Below, piece by piece: positions 52,701-63,783 of a stretch of DNA of 64,000 nt. The first letter of the stretch is position 1. Every line of letters starts with the position of its first letter. The translations under genes and the position numbers were made by a program. The notes beneath the pieces were generated by a model. The model worked only from the letters and a program-made list of their open reading frames with translations, ran no database searches and had not been told where the DNA came from. This stretch comes from Corbicula japonica. Its lineage: Eukaryota; Mollusca; Bivalvia; Venerida; Cyrenidae. Location of the stretch: the NCBI GenBank assembly GCA_038501625.1, contig JAZAYU010000356.1, positions 1 through 64,000 of the forward strand, in the 5' to 3' direction.

Positions 52701-54298
52701 TATTTTAAAAGAGTACTATTTTGTATTGAATGTAGTATAATTATAATAGTACCAGTAGCGCTGATCAAATATTGTTGAGTGCATTTACTCATTTTGTATT
52801 GGTAACGACAATCCGGCAAGGATAAAGTACTGGTATTGCCGTTTAATACTGTACTGTGCTGGATATTCACGAATACTAGGTCAGAGTACACTAAATATAA
52901 AAGCCTGGTGCGGATTGGACAATTTTGTCTAGGGACGATTCGGGCTTAATTTATTTTCAAAGATTCATTGGCCAAAACTATAGAGAATAGAAATAATTTT
53001 TTGTTTTCAAAAATGTAAAATGACTTTAATTATATACTTAAAAATAAAAATGATTATATAAAACACTGTTTGAAAGGTGATTTGTGTCACTTTAAAGAAG
53101 TTGGTACTTTCCTTATTTTGGGTTAGAGATTTGTTTACATTCTGGGGGTGGTTACTTTCGGTTTAAAATGCTGAGAGAATGAGTCGGTGAAGGCACCAAT
53201 TCTTGGTCATGTTTGCATTTCTCAAGAGTGCCACTATGCAAATCTGGGGTAGTTTTGGAACAAGTCGTGTAAATAAAATCACAGGAGGACCAAATCTTAT
53301 AATGTAAGTCTATGGGAAACTATTTAGTGGTCTCTGACCTAAAGCCTGGATGTAAACAATGCTTGATTGGTACTAGAAGGAGCACTAGTAAGGGTTTTCT
53401 GCATATTTTATTGCTTAAAACTTGTAGATTTATAGAACATGTACATTAATTAAGAGAAAATGGCTCATGTATTATATAAAGATTTCATACAAATGCACAT
53501 TGAGTAATATTAGTATCATGTAAGTAGGAATTTTAGTGCCAAACAAATAATAGTGGTCTACATCACATGTGGTTTTATAGTTTCCTATGTGTTCAAGGAT
53601 TCTGCATGTAAAAATGTTTCCGGCATTCTTCGCGAATGTTTTGGAATGCATTTTGCACGAAAAGATTTTGTCGAAATGATTTTATTACTTTTTGCGATAA
53701 ATATTATGTCGCGAGAAGATGCCTTTCAAAATGTTTTTCCCAACAAGTCACATTGAATATCTGAGGCAACATTTTTGTAAATTTTGCAGCATTTTGGCCC
53801 AAAACATCTTTCATAATAGTTTAAAACAAAAACACTGCTTCCAGCTTTATTTTGTTTAGTTTTGGTGGTCTCTGAGCTCTTTTAAAATGATGCAACTTGA
53901 AAGAATGCAGGGGTGTAGTGTTTTTATAATTCATTTGTCACCCCACTAGTGTTTAGATTTTTATCTCTTTCTTTGTAGTACATTAGACTTTGGACAGTGC
54001 TGGTAAAAATAATTCAGAAGAGTGAAAAATAACAAACTCATCGTTAATGGGATAAGGCCGCGATACGTTTATTAATTGTAAACATGGCACATGGCACATA
54101 CAATGTGAAATGTTACGAATAGCAAGTTATAAACAGTAATAAGGATGGCTTTTAAATATTCGAACGAATTATTTCTGATTTTGATAATACCCATCGTGAA
54201 CTGTATTCCAGCCAAGATGCAAAGATATACAGTAGGAAGAGAAATCGGACCCCAGCCAAGATGCGCAGCAATCCGATTCCTCTTCCTCGAGATGGGTA
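52701..54298 (-). repeat. B1 terminal repeat, split by an insertion
   Basis: Pieces 52701-52878 and 53973-54298 together match B2 (50904-51412). The break separates GAATACTA from TTGTAGTAC. Confidence 0.85.
52879..53972. mobile_element. 1094-bp insertion in B1
   Basis: The exact borders are given by the intact B2 copy. The insertion separates an A from a T without any target duplication. It starts GGTCAGAGTACACTAAA and ends TTTATCTCTTTCT. A-T target choice without duplication is Helitron-like, but the TC start and CTRR end are absent. No coding region is seen. Confidence 0.6.
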
Positions 54299-54442
54299 TC
54301 AAAACCATGTGCCATGCCTGAGATGCACGAATTGTGTGTTGAAGGGCCACTAAATACAATTTGCCTGCGTATTGGCAAATTTATTGTCCCAAAAATCGGT
54401 TTGCTATTATAATGTGGAACTACGATCTGTTTAAACCCTAAA

Positions 54443-55050
54443 TTAATCGAATAGGAATTTGTCTAAAGACCCATAGTGTTCAAAATTCATTGTAGTTTCT
54501 AGGCACTCTGTAAATGACGATAGTAATATGTCTAAACCAATATCGGAGAGGTGAATCCCGTCTTTTCGGAAAAGACCGGGTGTGTCAAGAGTAAGCTCTT
54601 TGTTCTTAATCCATTTCCCCACAAGATTCAAAACGTATCTGCCTATAGAGCTGTTAATGCAAGCGCGGACGCAGTTGAGTACATGCGTAGGTTTTTCACT
54701 GTGCCAGACATAACGGGGAAGAATATTTGACCAAACAATTGTTGTGGAAGGCCCGGTTATATCTAATATCGACTTAATGTCATCTTTTATTTGCTTTGTA
54801 AGAACACCTTTAGGGTTGATACCGATAGAATTCCCCCCGCAGTGTAAAATTATTACCTCTGGCATGTTAGGCGCATTCAGAAGGGCTTGTTTTGTAGTTG
54901 AAAGAACTTCGTCCCATCGCATGCCCCTGCGAGTAAGCCATTCCACAGATATGTTTAGGTGCTCTAAACCCAAGTTGGTAGTTGACTATTGTTTCGCCCT
55001 CTCATGTGCCCAGAACGGTATGGATGATCCAACAATAAATGCAACTGAAA
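54443..55050 (-). pseudogene. SGNH hydrolase domain of the Ngaro element
   Basis: Block I (IVGSSIPFWAHERA) lies at the tail of the recombinase frame near 55035-54994. An in-frame TAG at 54988-54986 follows, then the rest is open from 54985 to 54443: NLGLEHL, RRGMRWDEV, VIILHCGGNSIG (block III, with serine where GxND would have aspartate), and RKDGIHLSDIGLDIL carrying the D-x-x-H catalytic pair. The likely role is an esterase/lipase-like accessory activity. It was apparently continuous with the recombinase frame before the stop arose. It is about 180 residues, normal for the domain. Confidence 0.8.
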
Positions 55051-56014
55051 ATTGAAAAAATACAAGCGCACAGAATTTAAGGTACGGTATTTTATTATAA
55101 TGTTCTATTTTTTGGCGTAGGTAACTAAGGTAGGCTGCAGAAGACCATCTACCTTTCGCCATTATTTTTTCATGTGGAACGCCCTGTGATTCCAAGTAGG
55201 TCGCTGCACCGATCCTAAAACTGTGAGATAAGATTCTATTAGTTGATTGGCCGATCGCATTTAGTGATCTGCGCAATATAGTGCAAAACTGAAATCTGGT
55301 GACGGCTTTACCATTTGCGTGAGAAAATAGTAAGACTGACTGAGGTTTTAACGTTAAGTATTTCTCAAGGGCAGAAACTGGGCATAGATGCGATTTATTG
55401 ATCGATGATAACACTATCTCTTGTGGCGAACCTGACCTGTTATTCTTTGAGTGTTTTAATACGAGCTTAGCGTATACTCTCCCATCCCTGTGGAAAAAGG
55501 AGACATTTTTAAATGAATTGGGTAGCTTGCGAGCTCGGACGAAGAACTAGTTCGCTTATTCTGAATAGACCGAAAAAGGCGACTAAAAACAAGCTCGAAA
55601 TAACGAAGTTCATACTGTGAGATGCAGACATTTGGTAAAATGCGAATTAATTGAGATAGCACTTCTATAGTAACTGGACGACGTGTGTCCTCTACATGAT
55701 TCATGGTGTTAAAACCTAGTACAACTTTTTTTTAAGTAAAACGTTTGCGATGGATCAGGCAGGTTTTTTTTTATTTTATGAGCGTATGCTATACCGGCGA
55801 TGTAAGTTTTAGCTGTCTTACTAGACAGACCTCTCCGATAAAGCCAGGCTACAAACAAAGAAAGGGTGGACGTTGACAGAGGTAATGATACTGAAATACC
55901 TGTACAATTGCTAAAGTTGGTTAAAGCTTGCATGCTGTTGTTATACACTAATTTTGTGTTAGGCGACAAGCTGGTTGATACTAGTTGCCTTACTATCAGT
56001 TGAAGATTGTCCAC
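54986..56014 (-). pseudogene. Tyrosine recombinase of the Ngaro element, frameshifted
   Basis: Frame 56014-55709 encodes the helical N-terminal core-binding domain (SPNTKLVYNNSMQALTNF, LSLFVAWLYRRGLSSKTAKT). Box I, with the first catalytic arginine (VAFFGLFRISEL), is present near 55550-55590 but in a different frame from the flanking parts. Frame 55414-54986 has CPVSALEKYL, HSFRIGAATYL (H-x-x-R), GRWSSAAYLSYLR (tryptophan and the nucleophilic tyrosine). So all catalytic boxes are visible, but at least two frameshifts separate them. The product would cut and join the circular DNA intermediate into the genome. Confidence 0.85.
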
Positions 56015-56149
56015 AAATTTACTGGAACTGGGGTAGGGATTTGATCTGCCTGTGGTGCTAGAGTCCTGAAGCGCTGAAAATCAAGCCTTGAAATAGCATC
56101 TGTTATTTCATTGTGGCAACCTGAAATGTGCTCGCTTTTAAAAATAATG

Positions 56150-56585
56150 TTAAGCATGAGGCACTGTAAAAACAAAACGTCTGAACAATACCATTATAGG
56201 CTTTGATTTGCTTGTCAGTGAGTTTACAATATGGCAGACTGATAAGTTGTCGCATCGATACAATATTTTCTTGTTCTTAAGCGCGTCTGGCCATATAAAC
56301 AAGGATGCCATGATTGGAAAAGTTTCCAGAACGTTAATATCGTATGTTAGCCACTCTTGAGGGCCAGGAACCAAAAGCCCATTTCCCATTGAGATAACCC
56401 GAAGCCTTTAATTGAGCTATCGGAGAATAATTGAATATCGCAATTGCTCAGCCATTCCCTGTCGTGAATTGCCTATATTCCATTGTGGGTTTTTAAGAAT
56501 TCTAGCCAAATATGCAAGTCTTCCTTGATCTCGCGCGTTATTCTTAGGTGATGGTATTTTTCGGGTACTGTGCCCATTGTAAGAT
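56150..56585 (-). pseudogene. RNase H remnant; reverse transcriptase missing
   Basis: The upstream part reads LRITREIKEDLHIWLEFLKT then a stop, and LFSDSSIKGFGLSQW (the T/S-D-x-S aspartate of RNase H). Frame 56389-56150 continues with DINVLETFPIMASLFIWPDA (catalytic glutamate) and YRCDNLSVCHIVNSL (aspartate). This is the DIRS/Ngaro-type RNase H. Nothing resembling the reverse transcriptase palm (YxDD) lies before it: only about seven bases separate it from the end of gag, so roughly 1.3 kb or more of the usual ORF2 is deleted. Confidence 0.75.
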
Positions 56586-56591
56586 CTATTA

Positions 56592-57515
56592 TTAATACGT
56601 ATTAAAGTATTTGCATGTACCGGGTGTTGAATTTAAATTCGTTAAAGGCTTGTTCGGGGTTTCAGATTTAACCGGAATGTTCGGGAAAGTCATGGTTTTT
56701 AGCCACAGGTCCGCGTTAAGTTTTGACCATGGTTGGTAAAAGTTTCCTTGTCTCAAGCGGAACTGTTCGTCATATGTTCTCCAGGCAAGATCGTTTCTAC
56801 GATACGCTGCCTGACGGATAGTTGACATGTATGACAGAAGCTCAGGTGCGGTTTGCGGATTTTGTATAATATAAATATCAATGAAAATCAAGAAAGCATC
56901 GGACCACTGCTCGATTGACTTAATGCGTTCGGGGTGGCTTGTTTCTCGAGTTTGTAAGGACCCATCTGGTGCGAGAACGATTTGAGCCCCCTTGCTTATG
57001 TCTAGCAATACCGATGCTGGTTTAAGAAGCAGCGACAGATTGACGAATTTATTGGCCCAGATCTTTTCACGAATGTTTAAAGGTATATGGGAGCTGATGC
57101 TATCGGTAGCGATGCTCATGATTGGTTGATTCGAGCTCGAGTATAATAATGACTGGGATGAGAAGTCCCCAATCTGGCGGTCTGCTATTAATTGATTGGT
57201 TGCAATTTGATGGTTTGATTTTACAGAATTGTTATTATTAGCATCATCAAGTGCAAATGCAATTAACGGTGACTCACCAGATGGGTTTGGGTGTTCCTGT
57301 TCCGGCTGCATCATTTCGGCTTGAACTTGTGTGCGTTCTGGGCTCTGATGTTGTGGAATTCCTGCATAAGGGATCTCCTGCTGTTGTTGCAGGGCTTGTT
57401 GTATCCGTATACGTCGATCCCCACCGCGCCTGTTGCCACGTGGACTCTCGGGTGGAACTTGTGAGAGCCGCTTCGCCCTCCTGTGTCCAGTTATCCGTTT
57501 CTCCGTTTTAGGCAT
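56592..57515 (-). CDS. Gag-like ORF1 of the Ngaro element, 3'-truncated
   Basis: The start is placed at MPKTEKRITGHRRAKR (57515), because the 53 upstream codons overlap the A1 repeat and look hydrophobic and untranslated. The N-terminus is arginine-rich and glutamine/proline-rich. The core (HIPLNIREKIWANKFVNLSL, AFLIFIDIYI, LLSYMSTIRQAAYRRNDLAW, YDEQFRLRQ, ADLWL) matches Ngaro/DIRS gag proteins, which coat the RNA. The frame stops just after GTCKYFNTY, where relatives carry a C-x-x-F-N zinc-knuckle tail. The deletion that removed the reverse transcriptase apparently took that tail too. Confidence 0.75.
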   Translation of the reverse strand: MPKTEKRITGHRRAKRLSQVPPESPRGNRRGGDRRIRIQQALQQQQEIPYAGIPQHQSPERTQVQAEMMQPEQEHPNPSGESPLIAFALDDANNNNSVKSNHQIATNQLIADRQIGDFSSQSLLYSSSNQPIMSIATDSISSHIPLNIREKIWANKFVNLSLLLKPASVLLDISKGAQIVLAPDGSLQTRETSHPERIKSIEQWSDAFLIFIDIYIIQNPQTAPELLSYMSTIRQAAYRRNDLAWRTYDEQFRLRQGNFYQPWSKLNADLWLKTMTFPNIPVKSETPNKPLTNLNSTPGTCKYFNTY

Positions 57516-57631
57516 AATTATGGATTTGCGGGACAAAATAATAGCCCCTGCAATAAAGAAATATGTGTAAAACACATAAACTAGAAGCTTATTTGATTTT
57601 ACCGTAACGCGGTGTGAAGCACGTGGCTCGT

Positions 57632-57855
57632 TTGAAAAATTGCGAATTGTCGATGTTGACTGTTTGGTGTCCAAATTGAAAAGAAAGCCCCAGTAGAGAT
57701 TATGAATGCATGAATGATTTTGAATTATATGTAAAATACTGGACGAATATCTCGGATCCTTGTCGTCTCAGAAGTGGACTGTAGATAGCCGAGTAGCAGT
57801 GGTCTCTTTAAAATAAATGACATTTATTCGTCTAAAACTACAACATAAATGTGAT
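57632..57855 (-). repeat. A1 terminal repeat of the Ngaro element
   Basis: The 5' end of the element on the minus strand. It shares TCGATGTTGACNGTTTGG and ACGAATATCTCGGATCCTTG with A2 at 52485-52700. Beyond 57855 the two copies diverge, fixing the element's outer border. Confidence 0.85.
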
Positions 57856-60800
57856 AAACTAATTGTTTGATAGGAATGCGTCAAAACGAAGGGCACATTT
57901 GAAGAACTACAAATGATAGATCACATTACCGCTGTACAATTGTCTCCTCTAAACACAGTTTAAAGAGTCATTTAAAACCTCTACAAGACCATTTAATACT
58001 CTTCTTTCAACAGTTGAATGGGAATAGAATGAAATTGGACAAATGCGATTGAAATGTTTAACCAGCAAATAGCTCGGGTTGCAGAGCGCCGGTATTTGAG
58101 CCGTGCTATCATGAGGGACCTATTCCATTCGCCTCTAACAACCACTTAGCGCCTTTAATGCTTGTAATTAGAAGAAGAGATCCGCCGTTGCGCCAACGGC
58201 CCGAAATTGATACGGTTTGTTTATACACACGCTGTAAGATATGATTTGCGCTTCAATATTTCTCTCCTTAGAAAAGGGAAGTTTCATGGCGCGTAGATTG
58301 TAGACTAAACCCTCTCGTTTTGAAGAGGATTGTCAATTGAATTTAGTGTTAAAATAATCGTAATTCTCTCCTTCTGTAACATCAAATACACCATGACAGC
58401 CTACGCAGAATGCAAACAGGCCGTCTGTTGACAAAAACAGTTATAAACATGTCTCAGGTATGCATGTTGAATGAAAACGCTGAAATATGTTCTGGTTTTC
58501 TGTGCAGTTTGAGTTTACTGAATGTTTTTGCAGAGCCTATGCCCAGTAACATTATTATAACTAGACAAGAAACCAGCCTCAGGAGAAACGGCGTGAACTG
58601 AGCAATAATAAAAAATTATCATTTTCCAAGCATCAGGATTTTAGCATCATTTTATAGTTTTATAAATAACGTTATGGTTGCCGTTTATTTTGCTTTATTT
58701 CATCTTTATTTTAACTCTTACTTCTTAATTCTTAAAATGCAAGAACGTTTGAAAATCAAAATACTTTAACTTTATGAAAACTACAATTTTATCTACGCAA
58801 AGGGACAACGCCTGTCAGAATTATAATCGTTGTTTTAGTACAAAATGCACAGTGCCTATATGTTTGCTAAAAGCCGAATGATTGGAACTTATTCGTTTAA
58901 GAGTGTTTGATAGTCGAATTTCAATCAAAACATTTAAATGTGATACTTTATAGAATTTTAAGGTATCTTCAAACCCCAGATAATATCTCAAATATGTGAA
59001 GAGAGTGTGTCTAAAACGTCAAAGGTTCAAAAAGATATAATACATCACAATAAAAATATAATGACCCCGTGTTGGATGACATGTTATTATATATTTTGTT
59101 AGGAACAAAGATGCATTCTCTAATAGGTTTCAGATCAGCTGGGTTGAATACCCGATGTCATGAGAGACGGCCTTTAGCGCTACTTCCGTGCTAAACATTT
59201 CACTTAATTGGTTTAAATAGGGGGTAACCGGCCTCGGGCCTTAAAATCAGGCATCAATTAGAAATGCAGTGGTCTGGCTTTTTGCACGGTTTTATGGCCT
59301 GTGAAATTAAAGGTTAAACGAATGAAGAATTTGTAAGTTTATTATTTTGAAGGACAATTCGGCAAACCGGAAAATATTATGAAAATTATCTCCTTCAAAA
59401 TAGCATTGTTTACGTGACATCACGATCACCATCATTAGCTGTCATGTAAATATAAACATGTATTTAAGAATATAACGTTTCTGCAATGCATTTCTCAAAT
59501 GATCATTTTCCGTTTGAAGTTGAGCTTTCCTTTTATTGCAAAAGATAAAATGTTACTTTTTCAACAATAGACTCTATTCTTCCTACATATTCGTAGGCTT
59601 ATGTGTTACTAACGCATAAATAACCCATTCTGGCAGGGCACCTGTGCTATTTACTTTTTCAACATGAAATTAGTATGGTTCGTTGATGGTTCCTGGGTTT
59701 TAATGCTCGTTTTCTTTGAAGTGGAAAACCCGACCGTTTTACGTCTCCAGATCTTATAGACGCTTTCATACCTCCTGTCAGATTATGTCTCCCCTGACTG
59801 GAACAGTATTTCGGAAGCCCTTTTCGCCCTTTGGACCGAGTTTCACCCAAACACGACAAGACCCGTAAACAAAAGTCTTCAGCGTGGAACCAGCGGACCG
59901 GAACTGAACGTATACACGGAACCGGTATTTGTTCATCTCCAAACAGAAGATGTCTGAACATTTTACGTGGATTTTCATAAGAAAGAACGAAAATAATAAT
60001 TGATTGAACGAATATTTCGTGCTTTGAAAGCATAAAATTTGATTTAACCAGTCAATGAATCCGAAAGAAAACCGAAAATCAAAATGAGATTATATTGTGT
60101 GACTTGGTTTTACGAGCGATTGCTTTGGTACACTGACATTTGATTAGGGCTTATTCTAACGTGCTCTTCTTGCGGCGCTGACAACTCAAATGGGGAACAC
60201 AGTATCATAGAGGAAATATTTCTTGATAATAAAATATTTTATATTAACATAGTGTGTTTTCAATTTATGATTAAATTATACCAATTTTGGAGCACGACAA
60301 CTGCAAGTTATTATATATGTTTTACTTCTGTACTGACTCAATCCACTATAAATAAAATTCAATATCTTCAGCTATATTTACAAAATTTGGTTATTTTTTC
60401 TCCTGTTTAGGAGTATACTGGTTAGAAATTATAACCATTATGAAATAACTAAAAAATTAAAAGTATAATTGAGGCACTAAAATATCAGACAAAATCTGGA
60501 TAATTCACGTCGCAATATTTCTAAATAAAAATTTTAAAAAGGAACATTGAACACAACGAAAATATCAATATATTTTAGTTAATTGATAGATAGTGGATAA
60601 AACTGATGTTTTTACGACGTTTTAGGATTGATGATTTTACAAGGAGAATTAAAAAATAGAACAGTATTAAAGGCAAAATTAAAGATTATAATTTCTCAAG
60701 AATCAATTTGGGTTTTATTGTGAATAATTAAAATTACCTTTATAATCAAATACGGACAGCATTGTTATATAGATAGATGAAATATGAACGTTAAAAGCCA

Positions 60801-60929
60801 CCGAACACTACAATTATCGAAATATTTCAGGTTCCATTATTTAATTTTTGTTGTTTTTTCGCCTAAAATGACCATTTAATAAATAAACATGACCTATTTA
60901 TAATTTCACTATGTTTTATTCATATCATT
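57856..60929. other. Mostly non-coding stretch
   Basis: Apart from the decayed coding segment at 59659-60033, no exon or repeat was recognised. GC-richer patches occur at 58050-58220. Confidence 0.4.
59659..60033 (-). pseudogene. Unidentified decayed coding segment
   Basis: The best protein-like frame (59978-59778) reads CLEMNKYRFRVYVQFRSAG and CRVWVKLGPKGEKGFRN, up to a TGA. Protein-like sequence continues past it through further TGA and TAA codons, as expected from decay. A different frame of the same strand stays open for 124 codons (60033-59659) but looks less natural. The base composition is richer in G and C than the flanks. No family could be assigned. Confidence 0.3.
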
Positions 60930-61056
60930 AAAATAAGATTGAAGACCAGTCTCAAATCTGAAGGATGTGATTGCTTCAAATCAGATGCTAGAGATTTCGC
61001 CATTTCAGCTATCAGATGCTTGAGATTTGAGACTGGTCTCCTTATTTAGTTTTATG
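60930..61056. repeat. CCAGTCTCAAAT fold-back repeat, complete
   Basis: AATAAGATTGAAGACCAGTC faces GACTGGTCTCCTTATTTAG, with GCTTGAGATT and GCTAGAGATT inner parts. It is the cleanest of the three copies (others at 6.3 and 9.3 kb). Confidence 0.8.
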
Positions 61057-62540
61057 ATGTTGGGCATGATGGCTTGATCTATGTGTCAGAGTTTCTGTCC
61101 TTGTCTGATCATTGGTCCGCTATCATGTCAGCCATGTTTACATGTTATCATGATGTGACAATAATGTCATAAATATGTGTATAGTACCCTGATATAACAA
61201 TTAGGAAAACTGTTAATGGTGCGCTAATCGAACTTTATCAACGGACCATGATAAAAGTTCCGTTACCTACATGACCGTGGGATTGTTGGCACACGATAGC
61301 TAAATAAACTGACACGTGTATTGTTCTCGCTTTGCAAGACACTCTCTCCTACTGACTATCTTTAAGTTATGGTTTATGACACATTTTCTTATTCTTTACA
61401 ATATGAATAGGAATAGATTTATTTCGACAGCGTTAAATTTTGTACAATATAAATTCGTTATAGGTCTGTAAACTTTCTTAACAAAAATTTGCTTGAAAGA
61501 ATCGATATATGTCGAGTGTCGATTCATTTGCCAAAATAATATCGAGCTCTAGCTCGGGTCACGAAGCGACCCGAGCGTTAAGCTCGTCTTAAGGTCGCAG
61601 GAATGCCCATTCACTAAGGAGAATAAAAAGTTGTCCACCTCCGTTTGTGCTGGTTTCCGAATGTGCACAGCATAAGGCAATGTAAATACGGGGAAAAACC
61701 TGACCGGTAAAAACTTACGGCAAAGTTTTGTTTTTACAAATTTTGTTATTGGCTATATTTTTATAAATTGCTAATGGCGAAATATCTTTAAAAATTAAAA
61801 CTTATAATTCGGTAGCATTGTAATCGGACTAGCATTTTGGAAAGATAAAAAACTAAATCGTCTGTTTAGAGAGTAGGTTGTCGTTCGTTGTAACCAATAG
61901 CAATACTAGCAATCGGCCATTTTGAGAAATTAGGCTGAAGAAGTCAAGTTGAAAACAACTGAATGTTAGCTTGTCAGTGGATTATTAGGCCTTTAAATTC
62001 AAAGGAGCATAAGGCCCATCGACGGAACAATCAGATGCATGGAGTTTTTCTTGAAAACAAGATGTAAGGCTGGTGAGAACCAACTTTTATGTGAAGTTGA
62101 ATTGTGAACTGGACCTCGCAATATTCAGTCACTCAGTCACATTGTGAGACACTCTGAGCTTAGCGAAGACCAGCGCCACAATTCAGTTTTGTATAAGTTT
62201 TTTGTCACTGGTCATGTTCGTCATTCAGACATGTAAGCTCATGGAAGTCGAAGATATTGTTTGTGAGAGTACTGAACACGAGGTATGAGATTTCTTTTAT
62301 TTATTCTTATAAAATACATGGCACAAGAGCAAATCTACACCACAGGGGCGTTGAAGACTGACCCTGTTTTCTAAAACAAAAAGAAACTGGCCGCCGCCCC
62401 TCCCCCCTAGAAAAAATGAGGGTCTACACTGGGTCTACACTGCATAAACATAATGTTTATTGTTTTGGTTGATAGATTGGGATCGTTATCAGTCTATTCA
62501 AACCAAATTTATGATCAAATACCATGGAATTGGTATATGG
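61057..62540. other. Non-coding stretch with one GC hairpin
   Basis: CTCGGGTC (61553-61560) and GACCCGAG (61568-61575) form a perfect 8-bp stem, extended by AGCT blocks outside. No gene was recognised. Confidence 0.45.
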
Positions 62541-63388
62541 ATTACAGTAAATAGGCCACAAACAAGTCAAATGAGCCACACTTTATTTTGAAAAAGCTCA
62601 AATAGGCCTCAAAAATAGGCCACATTTTTATTTTATTTATAAAGTTTTTAGTATCATTGTGTTAATATGTTCTATGTCAGTTTATGATGTTTTATAAAAT
62701 ATTTTTCATGAACAAGTTGCTTCATAGATTGGACATTTTGTACAAAGCATCATGTACTTTTTCCAGATTTTTGTCCGAGACTATCATGACTAAACAGGTG
62801 GGAAAACAATTAACAAAATGTTGCAACAAAAGAAAAGACATCATTTATATGTCAATATGCTCTTTTGATCAATGACCTTAGTCTACAAAAGTCACTCTGT
62901 CTACACTAGCACAGAATCAACTATTGATGGTTGCAACATAAGCTTAGTATTTTGCATTGTCCAACATGGAAATTGGTTTAGAAATAAATTTATTTATTTA
63001 AATATGACACCTTTGATTGCATTAGCACCTCTGACTTTTACTGCTAGTGTTGTAAATTGTGATCTTATATAACAGTGTGACACCCAGACAAAACTGATTG
63101 AATCAACACCTTGGGTAGGTTTAGAGAAGAGGTTATGACTGTAACATAAATTACTTTACTTTATGGTGACAGCCCAATTTTTAAGCAAAAATGACAATCA
63201 GATGATGTTTTAATTTGTTCTTGGGTTTCAGGATGACAAGCAAAATTTTATATATCAATTAAGCAATGATACTATTTTTTAAAAGCTTGTGTAAATCTAA
63301 AAACAAAACTAACTCTTGACAGTGATTGCCATACACAATAGACTTACAAGTACTGTCTGAATTGACTTGTGGCTTATTTGACATGGTA
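62541..63388. mobile_element. Second copy of the AGGCCACA-ended element
   Basis: It starts GGATTACAGTAAATAGGCCA, as at 15419, and ends GACTTGTGGCTTATTTGACA. The interior aligns with 15.54-16.56 kb but lacks the big hairpin and the right array, so it is about 850 bp. Confidence 0.75.
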
Positions 63389-63573
63389 CCTCCACTCCAG
63401 AAACATTTTTTTTTAAATATTTTGGCCAAATACATGACAGATTGTTCTAAATGTATGAAATTTCAGGTTTTATAAATTGAATAGACAATTATTTTCTCAA
63501 AGTAACTACTGAGTATGACCTTTTTAATTTTAATACACAGTACTGTAGTATCAGATTTTAACTAAAAGAGAAA

Positions 63574-63783
63574 TTTACCCTTTTACTCTATGCCTTTTTA
63601 CCCATGTGAGACCGGTGTAGATTCAGATTAGCTGGCACATCTATTCAGGATCTGCACTGTTCACTTTTTGGTCAGAAATAACCTAATGATTTAAACAAGT
63701 GAACATTGCAGATCCTGATCAGACATCATTGATGTGCTGGCTGATCTGAATCTACACAGTTTTTCCATGTCATAAAGGGGTTG
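63574..63783. repeat. TTAA-type fold-back element
   Basis: TTTACCCTTTTACTCTATG to CATGTCATAAAGGGGTT, with the centre TTTTTGGTCAGAAATAACC. The right end merges with a CCAGACCCAGACC tandem. Confidence 0.7.

Larger units (their letters stand above)
50904..57855 (-). mobile_element. Ngaro-type (DIRS order) tyrosine-recombinase retroelement, defective
   Basis: Read on the minus strand the order is: A1 repeat (57855-57632), gag, RNase H remnant, tyrosine recombinase, SGNH hydrolase, B1 repeat (54298-52701), A2 (52700-52485), B2 (51412-50904). This split-direct-repeat layout, with a tyrosine recombinase in place of a DDE integrase, defines the Ngaro group; an SGNH hydrolase is a known passenger in it. 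The reverse transcriptase is deleted between gag and RNase H. The recombinase is frameshifted and a stop lies in the hydrolase region. B1 and the A2/B2 junction each carry about 1.1 kb of extra DNA. It could not move on its own. Confidence 0.85.

Noticed and set aside
52879..53972. Canonical Helitron
   Set aside because: The A-T target without duplication fits, but the TC start, CTRR end and terminal hairpin are missing.
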